Origin: Demequina gelatinilytica
GTDB lineage: Bacteria; Actinomycetota; Actinomycetes; Actinomycetales; Demequinaceae
Reading direction: 5' to 3'
DNA: 64,000 bases
NCBI RefSeq assembly: GCF_000971115.1
Contig: NZ_BBLV01000010.1
Span: 1-64,000 of the forward strand
Shown here: positions 53,561 through 63,678 of the stretch, piece after piece
Layout of the letters: each line of letters begins with the position of its first letter
Numbering within the stretch: position 1 is the first letter of the stretch
Notes under the pieces: model-generated
Databases searched by the model: none
The model's input: the letters and a program-made list of their open reading frames with translations, nothing else
Told to the model about the DNA's origin: nothing
Translations under genes and position numbers: made by a program

Positions 53561-55200
53561 TGCGCGCGGCCGCCGCGGGGGCGGTCGCGGTGCTGCTACT
53601 CGCGGCCTGTACCGCGAGCGGGGAGGACGATGAGCCCACGCCGGGTCCGTCGCCGTCCCCCTCCGTGACGGCTGCGGCACCCCTGCCGGCCGCCACGGCA
53701 TCGGCCCTGCCCGCCCCGATCGCCACCGTCGACGTCGAGCGCCTGGCCTGGGGGCCCACGCTCGCCCAGTGGGACGAGGCGCTCGCGACGGCGCGCTCCC
53801 TGCCGCTGGCGCACGCGGCCGGCCAGGTGATCGTCACCGACCTCTACACGCCCGATGTCGAGGTGGCCGTCGACCGCGTGCGACGCCATCACCTCGGCGG
53901 CGTCATCCTCATGGACGGCGCGGCGCCGTCCGCCGATGCGGTGTCGGCTCTCGCCGCTGCGCTCGACGACGTCGACGACCGCTCATGGCCCGTGTGGATC
54001 TCCGCCGACGAGGAGGGCGGCCTGGTCTCGCGGCTGTCCGCGGCGGTCCCCAGCCTGGCCTCGTTCATGGCCGCCGGCGCCGCGACGGACAAGGGAGCCG
54101 TCACGTCCGCGTACCGGGCCTCCGCGGGTGACATGCGTGCGCTGGGCGTGAACGTGGACTACGCGCCCGTCGCGGACGTCACCATCGGCACGGCGGACCC
54201 GATCATCCGGACGCGGAGCGCGGGGGACCGCCCGAAGGCGGTCGCGAGGACCGTGACAGCGGCGGTCGAGGGCTTCGTGGCGGGCGGCCTCGTCCCGGTG
54301 ATCAAGCACTTCCCGGGCCACGGCTCCGTCACCGTCGACTCGCACGTGGGCCTGCCGGTGCAGGACCGCTCCGTGGAGCGGCTCGCGCGTGCGGACCTGG
54401 TGCCTTTCGCCGAGGCGATCGATGCCGGCGCACCTGCGGTGATGATGGGGCACATCGTGGTGCCCGAGTGGGGCGAGGAGGCGGCGACCTTCGAGCCTCG
54501 CGCGTACGGCTACCTTCGCGACGAGCTCGGCTTCACGGGGGCGATCATCACGGATGCCCTCAACATGGGCGCCGTCACGGGCTCACGCGACTCGGGACAG
54601 GCGGCGGTGGACGCCCTCGCTGCCGGGGCCGACGTGCTCCTCATGCCCCGGAACGCGGGAGACGCGGCCGAGGCGATCGTGGAGGCGGTGCGCACCGGTC
54701 GGGTGACGCGGGACCGGCTCGACGAGGCCGCGGCGCGTTCGATCCTGCTCATGCGGTGGTCGGCGGGGCTCGACACGGCGGTGCCGGCGCAGGGTTACGC
54801 GCGGGCGTTCGCCGCGGCCGGCATGACGGTGGCGACCGAGGACTGCGATGCTCCGCTGCTCGGACGGAAGGTCAGCATCGTCTCCGGTCCGGACGATGCA
54901 CGGGCCGCGCTCGCGACCCGGCTCGAGGACGCGGGCGTCGAGGTCGGCGACGCGGGCACCACGATCGCGCTCGTCGCCTCGGGCCGGATGCACGCGACCG
55001 CCGACGTGGTGGTGTCGCTCGGCGCGCCGTGGGGGATCTTCGCATCCGACGCGGAGACGTACATCGCGACGTACGGCAGCTCCCGTCCGACCATCGCGGC
55101 GCTCGCGGACGTGCTCACGGGAGCTGCGGAGGCGGGTGGGGACTGGCCGGTCACCATGAGCGCCGCGCCGTTCGCCGCGTGCGCGGTCAGCTCGGGCTGA
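53560..55200 (+). CDS. Lipoprotein glycoside hydrolase family 3, NagZ-like
   Basis: A 546-aa exported lipoprotein. Residues 1-16 form a signal peptide ending in lipobox LLAAC (Cys17), then a Pro/Ser linker. The GH3 N-domain carries ISADEEGGLVSRL, IKHFPGHGSVTVDSHVGLP (the His-Asp pair loop of NagZ enzymes) and catalytic Asp in IITDALNMGAV. A C-terminal domain of about 150 residues is extra compared with cytoplasmic NagZ. It probably removes N-acetylglucosamine from muropeptides at the cell surface (inference). It overlaps tsaD by one base and its 3' end overlaps lysG on the other strand by 14 bases. One dispersed motif encodes Pro-Asp-Asp-Ala. Confidence 0.88.
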   Translation: MRAAAAGAVAVLLLAACTASGEDDEPTPGPSPSPSVTAAAPLPAATASALPAPIATVDVERLAWGPTLAQWDEALATARSLPLAHAAGQVIVTDLYTPDVEVAVDRVRRHHLGGVILMDGAAPSADAVSALAAALDDVDDRSWPVWISADEEGGLVSRLSAAVPSLASFMAAGAATDKGAVTSAYRASAGDMRALGVNVDYAPVADVTIGTADPIIRTRSAGDRPKAVARTVTAAVEGFVAGGLVPVIKHFPGHGSVTVDSHVGLPVQDRSVERLARADLVPFAEAIDAGAPAVMMGHIVVPEWGEEAATFEPRAYGYLRDELGFTGAIITDALNMGAVTGSRDSGQAAVDALAAGADVLLMPRNAGDAAEAIVEAVRTGRVTRDRLDEAAARSILLMRWSAGLDTAVPAQGYARAFAAAGMTVATEDCDAPLLGRKVSIVSGPDDARAALATRLEDAGVEVGDAGTTIALVASGRMHATADVVVSLGAPWGIFASDAETYIATYGSSRPTIAALADVLTGAAEAGGDWPVTMSAAPFAACAVSSG

Positions 55201-56068
55201 CCGGATCGAGCGCGGCACGCGCCGCGTCCGCGATCGCGCGCGCCAGCGCGTCGAGGCCCGCGGACTGCACGCGCCACTGCTGCCAGTGCAGCGCGACATC
55301 GAGCGCCGGCCCGCCGAGGTCGACCAGGTCGAGCCCCTCGCGCTGCGCGCGCGGGAGCAGGCCCCAGCCGAGCCCGAGGGCGATCGCCTGGGCGAACTCG
55401 CTCGAGGACGGCACCAGGTGGCGCGGCGCGTCCAAGCCTGCCGCGTGCGCCTCGAGCCAGCGCGACTGGAGGTCGTCGCGCCGGTCGAAGTCGACGATGG
55501 GCGCGGTCGCCAACGCGTCCCGCGTCACGCCGCCTGGGAACCAGCGGCGGGCGAAGCCCGGCGCCGCGACCGCGCGGTAGCTCATGCGGCCCAGCGGGGT
55601 GACGGTGCAGCCGGGGACCGGTGCGGCGCGCGTGGTGACCGCCGCGACCACCGCTCCCTGCGCGAGCAGCTCCGCGGTGTAGGACTCGTCCTCGCGGTGG
55701 AGGTGCACCGTGGTGCCGAGCCCGGGCAGGACCTGCGCGAGCGGGGCCAGCAGCCAGGTGGCAAGAGAGTCCGCGTTGACCGCGATGCGCAGCGGTGCGG
55801 GTCGGTCCTCGGGGATGCCGAGAGCGCTCGCGGCCTCCGACTCGAGGAGCGTCACCTGGCGCGCGTAGCGGATCACGGCTTCGCCCGCAGGTGTCGCGCG
55901 CACGGGGCGCGAGCGGATGAGCAGCACCTGCCCCGCGAGCCGTTCGAGCGTCGCCATGCGCTGGCTCACCGCGGACTGCGTGACATGTAGCGCGCGCGCC
56001 GCGGCCTCGAGCGATCCCTCGTCGACGACGGCAGCCAACGTCTGCGCGAGGTCGGCGGGGATCTTCAT
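55187..56068 (-). CDS. lysG: LysR-type regulator of lysE (LysG/ArgP)
   Basis: A 293-aa protein with an N-terminal winged HTH (LAAVVDEGSLEAAARALHVT, QSAVSQRMATLE) and a periplasmic-binding-like effector domain. It resembles LysG of Corynebacterium glutamicum and ArgP of E. coli, which sense lysine or arginine and activate the export gene. Divergent from lysE with 70 bases between. It is the best-supported regulator-target pair in the window. Confidence 0.9.
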   Translation of the reverse strand: MKIPADLAQTLAAVVDEGSLEAAARALHVTQSAVSQRMATLERLAGQVLLIRSRPVRATPAGEAVIRYARQVTLLESEAASALGIPEDRPAPLRIAVNADSLATWLLAPLAQVLPGLGTTVHLHREDESYTAELLAQGAVVAAVTTRAAPVPGCTVTPLGRMSYRAVAAPGFARRWFPGGVTRDALATAPIVDFDRRDDLQSRWLEAHAAGLDAPRHLVPSSSEFAQAIALGLGWGLLPRAQREGLDLVDLGGPALDVALHWQQWRVQSAGLDALARAIADAARAALDPVSPS

Positions 56069-56138
56069 ATAAGCAACGCTAATGCAGTATTCACAATTGT
56101 TAGTGGTGTTGTGGATAACTCGGCCCTACCGTGTCGCC
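56069..56138. promoter_or_regulatory. lysG-lysE divergent control region
   Basis: A 70-base AT-rich stretch for this genome with GCAGTATTCACAATTGTTAG, a likely LysR-type operator containing the dyad ACAATTGT (56094-56101). TACCGT (56127-56132) ends 6 bases before lysE ATG, fitting a leaderless lysE; TTCACA and GATAAC further up are an alternative box pair. Confidence 0.55.
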
Positions 56139-56756
56139 ATGACGTATCTCGCCGGCCTGGGCCTCGGACTGTCGCTCATCGTCGCGATCGGCGCGCAGAA
56201 CGTGTTCGTCCTGCGCCAGGGCCTGCGTCGCGAGCACGTGGGGCTGGTGGTGCTCATCTGCGCGGCGTCCGATGCCGTGCTCATCGCGGTGGGCGTCGCG
56301 GGGCTGGGCGCGGCCATCGTCGCCGTGCCGTGGCTGCTCTCGGCCGCCCGGTGGGCCGGTGCCGCCTTCCTCGCTGTCTACGCCGTCCTGGCGGCGCGGC
56401 GCGCGCTCAGCGCCGCCGGAGAGCGTCTCGATGCGGACGATGCGCCTCGCGCGGGAGGCGCCGCGGCATCGTCCCCACGCGCGGTCGCCGCGACGTGCCT
56501 CGCGCTGACCTGGCTCAACCCTCACGTGTACCTCGACACCGTCGTGCTGCTCGGCACGGTCGCGGCGACCCATGAGGCGAGGTGGCTGTTCGCCGCCGGG
56601 GCGGTCACGGGCAGCATCCTGTGGTTCGCGGGACTGGGCTACGGCGCGCGGCTGCTCTCGGGGGTGCTCGCGCGTCCCGGGGCCTGGCGGGTCCTCGATG
56701 GAGCCGTCGCGCTGGTGATGGCGGGGATCGCGGTGTCGCTCATCGTCGCGGGCTGA
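56139..56756 (+). CDS. lysE: LysE-family basic amino acid exporter
   Basis: A 205-aa membrane protein with about six hydrophobic segments: GLGLGLSLIVAIGAQNVFVL (with the conserved GAQN), IVAVPWLLSAARWAGAAFL and the LTWLNPHVYLDTVVLLGTV family motif. It exports lysine or arginine. The hydrophilic loop at about residues 92-118 contains two inverted dispersed motifs (56435 and 56466) encoding Asp-Asp-Ala and Ala-Ser-Ser. Confidence 0.92.
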   Translation: MTYLAGLGLGLSLIVAIGAQNVFVLRQGLRREHVGLVVLICAASDAVLIAVGVAGLGAAIVAVPWLLSAARWAGAAFLAVYAVLAARRALSAAGERLDADDAPRAGGAAASSPRAVAATCLALTWLNPHVYLDTVVLLGTVAATHEARWLFAAGAVTGSILWFAGLGYGARLLSGVLARPGAWRVLDGAVALVMAGIAVSLIVAG

Positions 56757-56789
56757 TGCCCGCGCTCGTCGGCGCGTCACGATGGCCGG

Positions 56790-57103
56790 GTGGCCTCCGA
56801 CCCGCCCCGCACCCGTCTCGTCACGGTCGCGGGCCGCATCGCGCTCGGGGGAGGACGCGCGGGGTCCCGCGCAGCCAGCGGGGATGGGCTGCTGGGTGAC
56901 GCAGGAGCTCCAAGGGCGAGGGCTCGCGACCGAGGCCGGCGGGCGCATCAAGGAGCTCGCCTTCGGGCCGCTGGGCCTGCATCGCATCCAGGCGGAGACG
57001 CTGGCGCTACGCGCCGCGCTACCTGCGGATCGCGGGCGACTGGCAGGACCAGGTGATGCACCACGCGCTTCACGGCTCCCGGACCCGACCGGCGGCTGTC
57101 TAG
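56790..57103 (+). pseudogene. Decayed RimJ/RimL-type GNAT acetyltransferase
   Basis: GNAT fragments in three frames: VTVAGRIALGG (frame of 56790), then MGCWVTQELQGRGLATEAGG, RIKELAFGPLGLHRIQAETL in the frame of 56884, then RYAPRYLRIAGDWQDQVMHH in a third frame ending at TAG 57101. The stretch normally between the last two (with the Asn and ERxGF motifs) is missing, and the N-terminal half is absent. This needs at least two frameshifts or an internal deletion plus N-terminal loss. Confidence 0.75.
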
Positions 57104-57112
57104 GCTGGTGCC

Positions 57113-57391
57113 ATGGCACGGATCACCGAGCAGCAGGTTGCGGACGTCCGCCGTCGCGTGGAGGCGGGAGAGCCGCGGGTGGCGGTCGCGGAGGCCGTCG
57201 GCATCTCCAAGGCGAGCGTCGACTCGATCATGACCGGCCGGCGCGGAGGGCCGTCGAAGCGGGCGGGCACCCTCACGGACGAGCACAAGGCCCGGATCCG
57301 GGAGCTCGCCGCGGGAGGGATGTCGCAGACGGCGATCGCGCGCGAGGTGGGCACCAGCCAGCAGATGGTGTCGAAGACGCTTCGCGGCTAG
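57113..57391 (+). CDS. Small double helix-turn-helix protein
   Basis: A 92-aa protein with two similar HTH units: residues about 4-42 (VAVAEAVGISKASVDSIMTG) and about 52-92 (MSQTAIAREVGTSQQMVSKT). This looks like the DNA-binding half of recombinases or IS630-type transposases, or a small regulator, without any catalytic domain. TAGGCT (57101-57106) ends 6 bases before ATG, so a leaderless promoter formed at the end of the decayed GNAT gene. Function unknown. Confidence 0.7.
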   Translation: MARITEQQVADVRRRVEAGEPRVAVAEAVGISKASVDSIMTGRRGGPSKRAGTLTDEHKARIRELAAGGMSQTAIAREVGTSQQMVSKTLRG

Positions 57392-57412
57392 CGAGGCGCG
57401 CCGGGGAGGGCG

Positions 57413-58582
57413 TCAGACGGGCTCGACCAGGAGCGCCGCGTGGCGTCCCTCGAGCCGTGTGAGCACGAGCGTCGCGCGCTGCGAGCCCTTGAGCTTGAGG
57501 CGGGGCCGCAGCTGCTCGGGGGTGAGGTCCACGCCGCGCTTCTTGATGTCGACCGTGCCGACGTCGCGGGAGCGCATCTCCTTCGCGAGCACCTTGACGT
57601 CGAGCGGGAGCCGTTCGAGCACGCGGTACGTGCGGGCGAACGGTGTGCTGGCGGGGGCATCGGTGGTGAGGTACGCGATGCTGGGGTCCACGAGGTGCGC
57701 GCCGATGTCCTCCGCGAGCACGCCCACGAGCCCGGCGCGGATGACCGCGCCGTCGGGCTCGAGGAGCCACTCGCCGAGCGGTCCGGAGCCGGCGCGGTCC
57801 GTGGGGCCCGCGATCTCATGCTGCTCGTCGCCGCGGACCACCAGCGCCGAGTGGCCCGAGCCGTGCGCCGCGTCGCCGGCCCACAGGCCGACCTCGACCA
57901 CGTCCCCGTCGACGCTCACCCACTGCGCCTCCATGTCGGTCGGGATGGCGTCGTGGGGGAGCGCGGGTCCTGCCTTGACGCCGAGCGCGCGGACCTGGTG
58001 GCGCAGGTCGAGCACGGAGTCGAGGCGGGGCGAGTAGTCGCCCGGGTCGTGACGGCGGCCGCGCGCGTTGCGTCGCGCAGGGTCCGCGAAGATGCCGTCG
58101 ACGCGCACGTCCTCGAGGCCCGCGAGCGAGTCGCCGTGGATCACCCGGGCGAGCGGCCATGGCGCGAGGTTGTGCGCCGCCAGGATCGCCGTCGCCTCGT
58201 CCGCCTCGAACGCGACCACCCCGAGCCCCCGCCGCGCGACCGCCATCGCATCGGTGCCCAGCCCCGCGGTGAGGTCCGCGACCTTGCGGCAGTGCGCCTG
58301 GGCGAAGCGTGCCGCGTGCAGCTGCGCCACGACCGCGCGCGAGGCCTGCTCGAGGCCCGCGCGATGGAACACCATGGAGTCCACGGGATCTCCGAGTCGG
58401 GGCCGTGCCTCGCCGCGCAGCTCCGCGAGCGTCATCGCCGCCGCCACGAGCGCGGGGGAGTGGCCCTCGCGGCGCAGCCTGCCGGTCACGGCGAGCGCAT
58501 CCTTGGGGGAGACGTCCCGCAGCGACGCGGCAAGCTCGAGGCATGCCTCGGAGACCGTGAGGCGCGCGGTGACGACGTCCAT
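57413..58582 (-). CDS. THUMP-like-domain class I methyltransferase
   Basis: A 389-aa protein. The central Rossmann region has KVADLTAGLGTDAMAVARRG (SAM loop), VVAFEADEATAILAAHNLAP and VDGIFADPARRNARGRRHDP with a DPAR catalytic-type motif. The C-terminal third (residues about 295-389) with LDVKVLAKEMRSRDVGTVDI and KRGVDLTPEQLRPRLKLKGS matches the THUMP-like domain of actinobacterial proteins. RNA methylation is likely but unproven. Confidence 0.85.
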   Translation of the reverse strand: MDVVTARLTVSEACLELAASLRDVSPKDALAVTGRLRREGHSPALVAAAMTLAELRGEARPRLGDPVDSMVFHRAGLEQASRAVVAQLHAARFAQAHCRKVADLTAGLGTDAMAVARRGLGVVAFEADEATAILAAHNLAPWPLARVIHGDSLAGLEDVRVDGIFADPARRNARGRRHDPGDYSPRLDSVLDLRHQVRALGVKAGPALPHDAIPTDMEAQWVSVDGDVVEVGLWAGDAAHGSGHSALVVRGDEQHEIAGPTDRAGSGPLGEWLLEPDGAVIRAGLVGVLAEDIGAHLVDPSIAYLTTDAPASTPFARTYRVLERLPLDVKVLAKEMRSRDVGTVDIKKRGVDLTPEQLRPRLKLKGSQRATLVLTRLEGRHAALLVEPV

Positions 58583-58621
58583 CCCCGGATCATCTCACCC
58601 GGGACCGACCCCCGAGGCGCG

Positions 58622-58648
58622 TTAGCACTCTCGGCACCCGAGTGCTAG
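58622..58648 (+). promoter_or_regulatory. CIRCE operator for groES
   Basis: TTAGCACTC, 9-base spacer, GAGTGCTAG: the CIRCE inverted repeat with one change in the last base. It is the HrcA binding site and predicts heat-shock induction of groES, 103 bases downstream. Confidence 0.95.
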
Positions 58649-58751
58649 ATTGAGGATGCTCTCATGAGCGCAGATCCAGGATCGACCCCCGCGACGGCGG
58701 TCCTCAGGGTCTGCACCGAACTTACTTCGAGCACGGAAGGTGAGGTCCGCA

Positions 58752-59045
58752 GTGTCGGTCTCCATCAAGCCCCTGGAGGACAAGGTTGTTGTCAAGGCCG
58801 CTGCGGCCGAGACCACGACGGCGTCCGGCCTCGTGATCCCTGACACCGCCAAGGAGAAGCCCCAGGAGGGCGAGGTCGTGGCGGTGGGCCCGGGTCGCAT
58901 CGACGACAACGGCAACCGTATCCCCGTCGACGTCAACGTCGGCGACAAGGTGATCTACAGCAAGTACGGCGGCACCGAGGTCAAGTACGCCGGCGAGGAG
59001 TACCTGATCCTCTCCGCGCGCGACCTGCTCGCCATCGTCGGCTAG
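58752..59045 (+). CDS. groES: Co-chaperonin GroES
   Basis: A 97-aa protein starting at GTG 58752 after [51 protein letters not shown], the mobile loop region, and [20 protein letters not shown] are typical. No groEL follows; a terminator and a convergent whiB gene come next, so its GroEL partner must be elsewhere. Confidence 0.97.
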   Translation: MSVSIKPLEDKVVVKAAAAETTTASGLVIPDTAKEKPQEGEVVAVGPGRIDDNGNRIPVDVNVGDKVIYSKYGGTEVKYAGEEYLILSARDLLAIVG

Positions 59046-59062
59046 CACCAGCCGCATCCGCA

Positions 59063-59092
59063 CGGGCCTCGAGGCATCAGCCTCGGGGCCCG
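59063..59092 (+). terminator. groES terminator
   Basis: A 13-bp stem (59063-59075 with 59080-59092, one T-G pair) and ATCA loop, 17 bases after the groES stop. Confidence 0.75.
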
Positions 59093-59136
59093 TCGGCGTT
59101 CCCGGGCCCGCGTGTGCGCGGGCGAGGCGCCGCCGG

Positions 59137-59181
59137 CGGCGGCCCGTCCCTCGTCCGGTCTGGACGATGCACGGGCCGCCG
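59137..59181. terminator. Nested hairpin containing a dispersed motif, groES/whiB gap
   Basis: An outer 11-bp stem (59137-59147 with 59171-59181) encloses an inner TCGTCC/GGACGA stem (59151-59156 with 59162-59167) formed by the motif copy at 59162-59170. It lies 7 bases beyond the whiB stop and likely ends whiB transcription on the minus strand. Confidence 0.6.
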
Positions 59182-59188
59182 CGCGACG

Positions 59189-59479
59189 TCAGCTCGCCTG
59201 CTTGAGGCGTCCGGCGAGGACGGCGTGCCGCTCGTCCTCGCTGAGCCCGCCCCAGACCCCGAAGGGCTCACGTGCCTGGAGCGAGCGCTCGCGGCAGGTG
59301 TCGAGCACGGGGCAGCCGGCGCAGTACTCCTTCGCCGCCTCCGCACGGCGCCTCCGCGCCGCACCGCGCTCGCCTTCCGGGTGGAAGAACAGGTCCGGAT
59401 CCGCATCGCGGCACGAACCTTCGTACTGCCATTCCCATTGATCCTGAGTAGGTGCTGGCAGCTTCGCCACGGCCTCCAT
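59189..59479 (-). CDS. WhiB-family iron-sulfur regulator, WhiB3/WhiD type
   Basis: A 96-aa protein starting at ATG 59479 after AAAGGGGGC. Four Cys (23, 53, 56, 62) in CRD and CAGCPVLDTC bind a [4Fe-4S] cluster; GVWGGLSEDER follows. FFHPEGERG and REPFGVWGG-like AREPFGVWGGLSEDER match WhiB3/WhiD better than WhiB1 or WhiB2. Such proteins bind the main sigma factor and control redox and developmental genes. The position between groES and guaB matches Mycobacterium whiB3, as far as I recall. Confidence 0.88.
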   Translation of the reverse strand: MEAVAKLPAPTQDQWEWQYEGSCRDADPDLFFHPEGERGAARRRRAEAAKEYCAGCPVLDTCRERSLQAREPFGVWGGLSEDERHAVLAGRLKQAS

Positions 59480-61433
<1,954 letters not shown>

Positions 61434-61448
61434 GCGTCCGCGGCCCGC

Positions 61449-62198
61449 GTGGACCTCGCCTGGCAGACGCTCGCGATCCTCGCGGTCGTCGCGCTGCTCG
61501 CGGGGTTCCTCGACACCTTGGCGGGCGGGGGAGGGCTGCTGACGCTCCCTGCCCTGCTGCTCGCCGGGGTGCCGCCGCTCCAGGCGCTCGGCACCAACAA
61601 GCTCCAGGGGTCCTTCGGGACCGGCATGGCGACGTGGCAGGTGATCCGTCGACGCCGCGTGCGATGGTCCGATGCGCGGTGGCCCATGCTGTGGGCCTTC
61701 CTCGGATCCGCGGCGGGCTCGGTGGCCATCCAGCTCGTGGACCCCGAGCCGCTGCGGGTGGTGATCCCCGTGGTGCTCGCCGTCATCGCCGCGTACTTCG
61801 CGTTCGTGCCCAAGGCGCACGTGCCGCCGACCCACGCGCGCATGAGCGCGGCGCCGTACGAGGCGACCGTGGTGCCCGCGATCGGAGCGTACGACGGCGC
61901 GTTCGGGCCCGGCACGGGATCGCTGTTCGCGCTGTCCGGCGTCACGCTGCGCGCCTACGAGCTGCCGCGCTCCACCGCCGTCGCGAAGACCCTCAACTTC
62001 GCGACCAACGTCGCCTCGCTCCTGGTCTTCGCCCTCGCCGGGAAGATGGTGTGGGCGGTGGGGGCGGCGATGATCGGCGGGCAGCTGCTCGGGGCCTACG
62101 TCGCGTCGCACGTGCTCTTCCGGGTCAAGCCCGTGGTGCTCCGCGCGCTCATCGTGGTGATGAGCGTCGGGATGCTGATCCGCTACCTGCTCGGCTGA
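61449..62198 (+). CDS. TSUP (TauE/SafE) family permease
   Basis: A 249-aa membrane protein starting at GTG 61449. The family repeat [20 protein letters not shown] and [15 protein letters not shown] occurs at the start; a second half has [20 protein letters not shown] and [20 protein letters not shown]. Seven to eight hydrophobic segments. Members move sulfite, sulfoacetate or related anions; substrate unknown here. It follows guaB by 15 bases and may be co-transcribed. Confidence 0.85.
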   Translation: MDLAWQTLAILAVVALLAGFLDTLAGGGGLLTLPALLLAGVPPLQALGTNKLQGSFGTGMATWQVIRRRRVRWSDARWPMLWAFLGSAAGSVAIQLVDPEPLRVVIPVVLAVIAAYFAFVPKAHVPPTHARMSAAPYEATVVPAIGAYDGAFGPGTGSLFALSGVTLRAYELPRSTAVAKTLNFATNVASLLVFALAGKMVWAVGAAMIGGQLLGAYVASHVLFRVKPVVLRALIVVMSVGMLIRYLLG

Positions 62199-62212
62199 CC
62201 GCCGGGCGGGAC

Positions 62213-62278
62213 GCGTCTACCCCGACGCATCGTGCACGTTCTGACGCAGGAACGGGCACCGAACGTCGGGGTAGACGC
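62213..62278. terminator. 15-bp inverted repeat between convergent genes
   Basis: Perfect arms (62213-62227 with 62264-62278) reading GCGTCTACCCCGACG and its complement enclose 36 bases with a small GTTC/GAAC stem. It separates convergent permease and gdh genes and can serve as a terminator in both directions. It starts 14 bases after the permease stop. Confidence 0.65.
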
Positions 62279-62293
62279 TTGCACGCGGGTAGG

Positions 62294-63571
62294 TCAGGGG
62301 TAGAGGCCCCGGAGCCGGTGCGCGTCGGTGACCCGCTGCACCGCCAGGGCCGTCGCGGCCTCCCGGTACGTGAGCGAGTGCGCGCCCGAGTAGTCGACCA
62401 CGTCGTGCCACGCCTTGGTCATGCGCTCCTCGAGCCGGTCGTTCACGTCCCGCTCGGACCACTGGTACGCCTGGTTCGCCTGGACCCACTCGAAGTAGGA
62501 GACGACCACGCCGCCCGCATTCGCGAGGATGTCGGGGACCACCAGCACGTCGCGGTCGGTGAGGATCGCGTCGGCATCCTTGGTGGTGGGCCCGTTCGCG
62601 CCCTCGACCACGATGCTCGCCTGGACCTTCGCGGCGTTGTCCGCGGTGAGGACGCCCTCCACCGCGGCGGGCACCACCATGTCGACGTCGAGCAGCAGGA
62701 TCGAGGCCGGGTCGATCGACTCGGTGCCCTCGAAGCCCGACACGGAGCCCGTCCGGTCGGCGTGCTCGGCCAGGCGGCCGATGTCGAGGCCGCGCTCGTC
62801 GTAGACCGCGCCGTCGATGTCGCTGACCGCGAGCACCTTGACGCCGGCGGCCGCGAGGAACCGTGCCGCGTCGCGGCCCACCTTGCCGAAGCCCTGGACC
62901 GTGGCGGTGGTGCGGGACGGATCCATGCCGCGCGACGCGAGCGCCATGAGCGCGATGTGCGCGACGCCTCGGGACGTCGCTGCGGCGCGCCCGAGCGAAC
63001 CGCCCAGGCTCACCGGCTTGCCCGTCACCACGCCCGGCACGGTGTGGCCCATGGCCGCCGAGTAGGTGTCCATGATCCAGGCCATGGTCCGCTCGTCCGT
63101 GCCGATGTCGGGTGCGGGGATGTCCTTGGTGGGCCCGATGATGGGCAGGATCTCCGAGGTGTAACGCCTGGTCACGCGCTCGAGCTCGGCCTGCGAGTGC
63201 TCGCGCGGGTCGATTGCGATCCCGCCCTTGGCGCCGCCGTACGGCACGTCGACGAGCGCGCACTTCCACGTCATCCACATCGCGAGCGCGCGGACCTCGT
63301 CGAGATCGACCGACGGTGCGTAGCGCAGGCCGCCCTTCGCGGGGCCGCGCGAGAAGTTGTGCTGCACCCGGTAGCCCGAGTAGACGGCGATCGAGCCGTC
63401 GTCGCGGCGCAGCGGGACGCTCACCATGAGCTCGCGTCGGGGGGTGGTGAGCATCTTCTTGATGCCGCCGTTGATGCCGAGGTGCGCCAGCGCGTTGTCG
63501 AGCTGGGAGAGCGCATCGGTGAGAGGGCCGGCCCCTGTGGGGGCTTCGGCCTCCGTGGTGGACCACGTCAT
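62294..63571 (-). CDS. gdhA: Glutamate dehydrogenase
   Basis: A 425-aa enzyme (hexameric short type) interconverting glutamate and 2-oxoglutarate plus ammonia. [20 protein letters not shown], catalytic Lys in [35 protein letters not shown] and the dinucleotide loop [19 protein letters not shown] or NADP preference cannot be read safely. It may serve as catabolic or assimilatory enzyme. Confidence 0.93.
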   Translation of the reverse strand: MTWSTTEAEAPTGAGPLTDALSQLDNALAHLGINGGIKKMLTTPRRELMVSVPLRRDDGSIAVYSGYRVQHNFSRGPAKGGLRYAPSVDLDEVRALAMWMTWKCALVDVPYGGAKGGIAIDPREHSQAELERVTRRYTSEILPIIGPTKDIPAPDIGTDERTMAWIMDTYSAAMGHTVPGVVTGKPVSLGGSLGRAAATSRGVAHIALMALASRGMDPSRTTATVQGFGKVGRDAARFLAAAGVKVLAVSDIDGAVYDERGLDIGRLAEHADRTGSVSGFEGTESIDPASILLLDVDMVVPAAVEGVLTADNAAKVQASIVVEGANGPTTKDADAILTDRDVLVVPDILANAGGVVVSYFEWVQANQAYQWSERDVNDRLEERMTKAWHDVVDYSGAHSLTYREAATALAVQRVTDAHRLRGLYP

Positions 63572-63678
63572 TGTGACCTCCGGGTAGGTGTGTCCTTCGA
63601 CACTAGCCGCGCCGGGGCGTCCTCCTGGTGGCCGTGATGGCGAGTTGCGGCGCCGCGAGTGGCCCGTGTGTACGGGTC

